From contig CAIIXF020000001.1 of NCBI GenBank assembly GCA_903813345.2, positions 23,983,915 to 24,047,914 of the forward strand: a stretch of DNA of 64,000 nt. The letters are read 5' to 3'. Position numbers and translations under genes: made by a program. Source of the DNA: Owenia fusiformis. Its lineage: Eukaryota > Annelida > Polychaeta > Sabellida > Oweniidae. Positions 61,001 through 64,000 of this stretch are shown piece after piece. Below the pieces are notes generated by a model. The model saw nothing but the letters and a program-made list of their open reading frames with translations, was not told the DNA's origin and made no database searches. Each line of letters opens with the position of its first letter. Within the stretch, counting starts at the first letter, position 1.

Positions 61001-63907
61001 GAAATCTATATAAAAATGTTAATTAATGAATGTGATGAAAAAAATGATAAAAACTAGGTCAATGTGAATGAAATAAATATGTCATCTCAATTCTTCATTA
61101 TGTCACCACCACAAGTGGCGACATTGTTATGGTCTCCAAATTTTTGTGGATTGTGTTTTGCATTCGACAGTTGGTTGTTGGAGGTTGATGATTGGTATTT
61201 GGTGTCAATAACAAATGGCAGGTGGTTGCATTTGCGTGTTAATGCCTTGTTAATACATATGTTCTAGCTTACCAACACAAAGGGCAACATAGCAGCATTT
61301 GCTGAAGGGGCTGATAGTGTTACATCAGGGATCAATACTCTAAGCCTATTCAATGAAGAAGGTGCTGTCAAACCAGATGGAGTCGTAATACAACAGAGCT
61401 TCAATGTAGCTGACTTTGTGAAAAGGCCAGGCCAGAAAATTAAAGGAAGAAGAGGGAAAATGGCATATATCAAGTAACTATAGCAACAAATGTTTTAATA
61501 AAACATAAACATACAACAACAATTATTTCACATTTTGCAGATTTTGATTCTAAAAATATAATTTTTTTCTTATTGTATTCAATCAGTGCAGAATTATTCA
61601 AATAAATAATGTTTGTCATGTTTGTTATTATTTGTTTAACGTCATAATTATCATTATTTAGGACAGAAACTTGTGAAAAGCAAGATATGCAGATATCAAT
61701 GTCAGATGGCAAAGATAACCAGGTCTTCAAAATAGCAATTAAGTGTGGTGAATATCCCAAAAATCCAAAAGATAGCAATTGTGATGTCATAACATTCAAG
61801 CCTGCAGAAAGTGATGTCATAATTGTTCCATATGAGTGTGTGGCAGACTGTGTCTGTGATGGGGATATCACTATTGGAGCACTGATACGTACCAAGAAAG
61901 GAGGTAAGTCAACTATTTGTATTGTTAGTACCTCAGTGTAAATTCTCGCATCTGATTGGTCAATTAGCGGTCAACCTTTTTGCCTGTACCCCACCTGTGC
62001 ATCATGGGATATAATATTATTGACCGCGTATGTTACTGTACTGTGCTTGTGAATTATGGGGAATATGATGTCATAATGTTTACAGAAAAAAACATGGTAG
62101 ATGAGTGGCGTGGTTCGGAGAGAAGATTGTGAAATGAAGCTATGATTGATGATTGTCATCTATATGTGTATTATTAGTTTCTTTTGAGTAACAAAACAAT
62201 TGTATACCTCAACTGTAAACTTTGAAACTACTGTACTGTTGACCTCGATGTTCGGTCTCTGTCAACAGTAGTTTCTTGGTTTACAGTCTCAGTATACAAT
62301 TTTATCGGTCGACCTCTGGAGTGGTCAACAATTGTATATTACCAGAAGTCAAAGCTGTACCATGACCAATGTGTAAGTTTGCTACACATACACTATAAAT
62401 ATGATTGGAAGAGATGTAATTGAGATAGCTTGAAATGGAAGAATATGCGTAGGTATATGTTTCTCTTCTGCCCTATTTCACTTGTGTCAATATTGTTAAC
62501 TTATAGACACCAATTGTCTCCCTCTTATTCGTAAAATTGATTCAGGAAGAGGTAAAAGACAAGCAGACAATAGCAACACAACAGTTGAAGATGATGACTA
62601 CTCTGATTACATTGACTGGAACACTATTAGTGAGGCTGAACTGGAGGATATGGGAATAGACCCTGATGATGCAGGAGACATGCCTGATACAGATGTAGCT
62701 AGTGTTGGCTGTAAGGTCTTCAATGGAACTGATTGGGTATCAGATGGATGCAGGGTAAATGTTGCATATTCCACGTTGTGTCTACAATATGTAAAGGTTA
62801 TGTACTACTAGGTTTTTCATGTTGGGTTCATCCTAAGAGAATTTTTTTTTTCAAGAACCATCTTCCAAAGGTGTGAATTCAGACATCATTTTAGTTTAGT
62901 TTAGTTAGTTACTTACTTTTATTCTCAAACTATTATACATTCATTTTACATCAACATACATTTGTGAGACTTTTTCAAGTGGATCCACTCTTGCTAAAAA
63001 TATTTTTATGTCTGAGAAAAATCTTCTTTCCAAAAACAGTGGACATATAGATAAAAGCTGATTCTGATAAAAGTTTATAACTTTTTTAAACAAATAAATT
63101 TAAAAGAAAAACATGTATATTTGCCTTTCAGATCTCCCCATTGTCCACAGCAAACAATACAAAGTGTGATTGTGATTTGGCAGAGACACCTGCTTTCACA
63201 TTTGCCACATCATTCATGGTCATGCCCAACACCATCGACTTCAATGCTGTCTTTGCTAACTATGACTTTGGGCGTAACGCTGCAGTATTTGCCACGCTGT
63301 TAGCATTACTTGCAATATATATTCCCATAGTGATCTGGGCTCGCAGAAATGATAACAAGGACATTCTAAGAGTAAGTATATGGAACACAATTTGTATGGA
63401 CTAAACTCATGACTTAATAGAAATTTATCAATATGATTATATCGGCACCATTATATCATATCCATGAAGATAACTCTTGAGAACCCAACATGACAAGAAC
63501 GCTTGTGTTACTGAAACCATTAGTAATGTTAATTGTGGGGAAAACTGGGATAGACTACATTATGAAATAGCGAACTGCAGAAAAACAAGCGACCATAAAA
63601 CAGATGTATATTTTTAGTTCAAATAGGTAAACTTAAAATAGACAGGATCTCACGTCATAAACTCTACATTGTATGTAGACTTCTAGCTGTGCTCAATATA
63701 TGCAGTATCCTCAGTAAATCATTTCTTAATTTCCAGTGGGGTGTGACCCTGTTGAAAGATAACGACCCTGATGAGCACTACTTTTACATCATCAATGTAT
63801 ATACTGGGATGAGACGTGGTGCTGGGACAAAGTCTAAGATCAGCTTCATACTTGCTGGTCAGGATGAGGACACTGGAGTTAGACAATTAGACGATGGCCT
63901 ACGAACC
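37067..63907 (+). CDS. Polycystin-1-like / REJ receptor protein, N-terminal 2785 codons (3' part outside window)
   Basis: Exons: 37067-37157, 37629-37745, 39208-39569, 40222-40600, 41530-41738, 41977-42151, 49374-49500, 50076-54383, 54548-54711, 54979-55158, 55610-55738, 56147-56271, 56604-56810, 57749-57835, 57972-58112, 59601-59700, 60103-60257, 60592-60822, 61268-61473, 61662-61903, 62546-62754, 63132-63371, 63737-63907. Seen in order: signal peptide (1-21); LamG/lectin-like region (about 70-316, with WFAHN and GPSRWGILALG); cysteine-rich CEPGWIYFDGACH segment resembling the start of a C-type lectin; WSC domain (about 447-525, YIGC...CSC...CGN); long beta-rich part with PKD repeats (WTYGDE..., MDYGDG, WEFGDD); REJ from about 1795; GPS-like segment (about 2634-2690); membrane helix (about 2700-2722); start of PLAT (WGVTLLKDNDPDEHYFYIINVYTG). 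The family couples a huge ectodomain to an 11-helix membrane part; the rest lies to the right. The exon 57749 acceptor (cataag) is the weakest call. Confidence 0.9.
37746..39207 (+). other. Intron 2 of the PKD1-like gene
   Basis: It holds the foldback at 38606-39135 and otherwise unremarkable AT-rich sequence. Confidence 0.5.
38606..39135. repeat. 530-bp foldback element
   Basis: Arms of about 170 bp (starting aaagttccatgtgcattatg; the right arm ends cataatgcacatggaacttt) flank about 200 bp. There is no coding capacity. It ends about 70 bp before the acceptor of exon 39208-39569. Confidence 0.8.
40822..41320. repeat. Long copy of the ccttgccc MITE family
   Basis: It begins tttgccccaagccggtatct and ends gacagacttggggcaag. 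The subterminal tttacttatctgatcttgaa matches the 98-bp copy at 35025. The middle, absent from the short copy, is about 400 bp with no coding capacity. It lies in intron 4 of the PKD1-like gene. Confidence 0.65.
43125..43230 (-). mobile_element. 3' end of a non-LTR retroelement (LINE/SINE tail)
   Basis: On the minus strand the sequence reads gatagggctacccagaataa followed by an A-rich run and three tttgat/atcaaa units, the form of a retroelement 3' end plus microsatellite tail. No reverse-transcriptase sequence is attached. Confidence 0.35.
43325..43985. repeat. Foldback element, arms about 185 bp
   Basis: The left arm (about 43325-43510, with acttctgtttgaagttcaat) is repeated in reverse complement at about 43800-43985 (ggacttcaaacagaagtaat). 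The related motifs gtgacggagc (43625) and gctccgtcac (43989) lie at or just past the ends. Non-coding. Confidence 0.65.
45110..45525. repeat. 84-bp minisatellite, about 4.5 copies
   Basis: The unit contains gagagatacgccttgggggc + gatttggcttttgggaagcc; anchors at 45175, 45259, 45343 and 45427 are exactly 84 bp apart. Because 84 is a multiple of three, it reads open in several frames on both strands. It is GC-richer than its surroundings. Confidence 0.92.
45583..45753 (+). pseudogene. Possible decayed or alternative exon of the PKD1-like gene
   Basis: A good acceptor (gtgattcag) is followed by an open frame beginning VRLEEDVYLSGTKFPLDLVD. A one-base break follows, then a second frame SSDDDVSACIVRGQFTVPSA that ends in a strong donor (A|gtaagtt). 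Exon 6 (41977-42151) likewise enters in phase 0 and leaves in phase 1, which this segment would also do with one base restored. It cannot be spliced between exons 6 and 7 as it stands. It may be an assembly error, a dead duplicate of exon 6, or chance. Confidence 0.3.
45928..48174 (-). pseudogene. Antisense retrocopy of an unidentified gene, interrupted by a transposon and a frameshift
   Basis: A 14-bp direct repeat, attaggaggagagt, lies at 45914-45927 and again at 48175-48188. Next to the left copy is a run of T (about 45927-45945), a poly-A tail on the minus strand. Between them an intronless frame starts at 48063 (MDMLPKVVENLLELLKL), is broken by the 47335-47957 element, resumes as ISLRFTTGEYTGQEV, continues to 46443, shifts one base in a T run, and ends at 46216 (PQAVDQNPQDT). 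Removing the element and one TA restores the frame exactly. The protein is hydrophilic, Thr/Gln/Asn/Lys-rich, with an internal repeat (ITQTESKAVS twice) and a conserved-looking helical C-terminus (KWIDIAHEILLNSI). I do not recognise the parent gene. Confidence 0.75.
47335..47957. mobile_element. 623-bp Tc1/mariner-type element inside the retrocopy
   Basis: The termini cagggtgggccaaaaaaacg and its inverted counterpart ending ggcccaccctg are flanked by TA (47333-47334 and 47958-47959). It has a 63-codon frame at 47484-47675 (DDRQLIAFIQTQVSIGHGEV) that may be a remnant of a transposase N-terminus, but no catalytic block. It is non-autonomous. Confidence 0.8.
48509..48870. repeat. Two local tandem duplications
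   Basis: ttggattaacctcctgtaga with its flanks is duplicated at about 48514 and 48610. A 40-bp unit with aggaggattaagaatgtcag is repeated at about 48790-48870. Confidence 0.7.
49664..49790 (+). repeat. Dispersed TGTCACCACC repeat, copy C
   Basis: It starts tcataccaccacaagtggtg and ends gtggtgacattttgcatgtt. It lies in intron 7 of the PKD1-like gene, same orientation as all other copies. Confidence 0.65.
50076..54383 (+). CDS. Exon 8 of the PKD1-like gene: 4.3-kb exon with WSC end, PKD repeats and REJ start
   Basis: This single exon encodes 1436 residues of the ectodomain. It opens with the second half of the WSC domain, then a long run of beta-sandwich-like segments rich in N-x-S/T sites. 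PKD repeats are clearest at WTYGDETATDTN...HVHKYDKKGTYTAEL, MDYGDGNPSMP and WEFGDDSIGVP...HSFFDAGTFIVTA. The REJ module begins at CPIISFDESVIQ, with CDGQAFKPKYSWHLS. Entry is through cttttatag/AACC. Exit is through a non-canonical GC donor (ATAAG|gcaagt), joined in frame to TGTCGGGCTAAC at 54548. Confidence 0.9.
54384..54547 (+). other. GC-AG intron 8 of the PKD1-like gene
   Basis: The donor is AG|gcaagt and the acceptor ttgtgtttag; there is no GT donor in a workable frame nearby. If unspliced, the frame stays open for 45 more codons to a stop at 54520-54522, and this tail is strongly hydrophobic (LLILCCGYFVYLCCSLFFLI). Confidence 0.8.
55310..55460. repeat. Palindromic repeat with accggtcc inverted motif and a CRE
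   Basis: accggtccagaatatattct followed by agaccggtcc forms a 30-bp palindrome. Just after it lies a perfect tgacgtca (near 55367). It is intronic. Confidence 0.5.
56381..56530 (+). repeat. Dispersed TGTCACCACC repeat, copy D
   Basis: tgacaccaccaaaagtggcg starts it; gacattttgcatgttaatgc ends it. It lies 74 bp upstream of exon 56604-56810. Confidence 0.65.
57236..57640. repeat. Duplicated 130-bp unit in intron 13
   Basis: A unit with gaataaagacc, gatttatggc, tgtagcgattgaggtctt and caatggccagaataaaat occurs at 57236-57365 and 57510-57640 in the same orientation. A third partial inverted piece (ttgccataaatcatagaatt) lies between. It resembles a MITE pair and ends about 110 bp before exon 57749-57835. 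Confidence 0.7.
58940..59450 (+). mobile_element. Non-LTR retrotransposon remnant (C-terminal end of reverse transcriptase)
   Basis: Translation with several stops and frame breaks gives YLSYGNIMWG, then MTDSPRTAPSNPIFREFKIL, INKFQIATFVQK, FPSRNFKHFF and finally LYNSLSTDFQKAK. This is the characteristic order of the C-terminal region of CR1/jockey-type LINE ORF2 proteins. It is heavily decayed and truncated at both ends. It lies in intron 15 of the PKD1-like gene, same strand. Confidence 0.75.
61101..61248 (+). repeat. Dispersed TGTCACCACC repeat, copy E
   Basis: tgtcaccaccacaagtggcg starts it and gcgtgttaatgcctt ends it. Only about 18 bp separate it from the acceptor of exon 61268-61473, so the branch-point region of that intron must lie in or against the repeat. 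Confidence 0.7.
62198..62301. repeat. 104-bp hairpin
   Basis: aattgtatacctcaactgta on the left pairs with tacagtctcagtatacaatt on the right; both arms continue inward through aaactactgt and gttgac. It is intronic, in intron 20. Confidence 0.75.
62546..63371 (+). CDS. Exons 21-22 of the PKD1-like gene: RGKR site, GPS-like segment and first transmembrane helix
   Basis: Exon 21 (62546-62754) opens with GRGKRQAD, a furin-type RxKR site, followed by an acidic stretch. It ends with CKVFNGTDWVSDGCR, the first half of a GPS motif. Exon 22 (63132-63371) continues NNTKCDCDLAETPAFTFATS: the two last GPS cysteines (CDC) are kept, but the His-Leu-Ser/Thr cleavage triplet expected directly after them is absent. 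The membrane helix AVFATLLALLAIYIPIVIWA then leads into the basic ARRNDNK before PLAT. Confidence 0.85.
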
Positions 63908-64000
63908 GTAAGTGATTCAGGGGGTATTGATAAAAAATTCTAATACAGTATTACATTGAAAAAATATCATATGTATCAAATGGTGAAGTTATTTGAAGAG

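Noticed and set aside
61970-62340. Possible gene with ggtcaac motifs between exons 20 and 21
   Set aside because: No open frame; a hairpin and short inverted motifs explain the pattern.

Overview
The window looks like nuclear DNA from an AT-rich, repeat-laden metazoan genome. Every gene I can follow is split into many short exons with GT-AG junctions, and the families are animal ones. A large REJ/PKD/WSC/GPS/PLAT protein of the polycystin-1 (sea-urchin sperm REJ) type beside an alpha-2/delta-like protein suggests a marine invertebrate. I lean to an echinoderm or related deuterostome, but nothing here proves the phylum.

Layout. (1) Positions 1-12.8 kb, minus strand: a RIOK1-type atypical kinase, 454 codons readable, the C-terminal end lying left of the window. 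Its introns hold an antisense, intronless two-B-box (TRIM-like) gene, two decayed Tc1/mariner-type elements and foldback repeats. (2) 12.8-15.0 kb: intergenic. (3) 15.0-33.7 kb, plus strand: a complete 21-exon, 1184-codon alpha-2/delta-like protein (VWA_N, VWA with intact DxSxS, Cache, GPI-type tail). One intron carries eight 81-bp copies of the preceding exon end plus its splice donor, another a 4.7-kb transposon with a second element nested inside, another an array of long AGGTCA-rich repeats. (4) 33.7-37.1 kb: intergenic, minisatellites. (5) 37.1 kb to the right edge, plus strand: 23 exons (2785 codons so far) of a polycystin-1-like protein: signal peptide, lectin/LamG-like region, cysteine-rich exons, WSC, PKD repeats in one 4.3-kb exon, REJ, a degenerate GPS, first membrane helix, start of PLAT. 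The channel part lies right of the window.

The 7.2-kb intron 6 of the PKD1-like gene contains a retrocopy of an unidentified gene (target-site duplication plus poly-A tract), later hit by a small TA-flanked transposon and a 1-nt frameshift. All exon chains were assembled by eye from splice consensus, reading frame and family similarity. For the three multi-exon genes the summed exon lengths are exact multiples of three. There is no sign of functional coupling between the three main genes; RIOK1 is housekeeping, the other two are cell-surface proteins.
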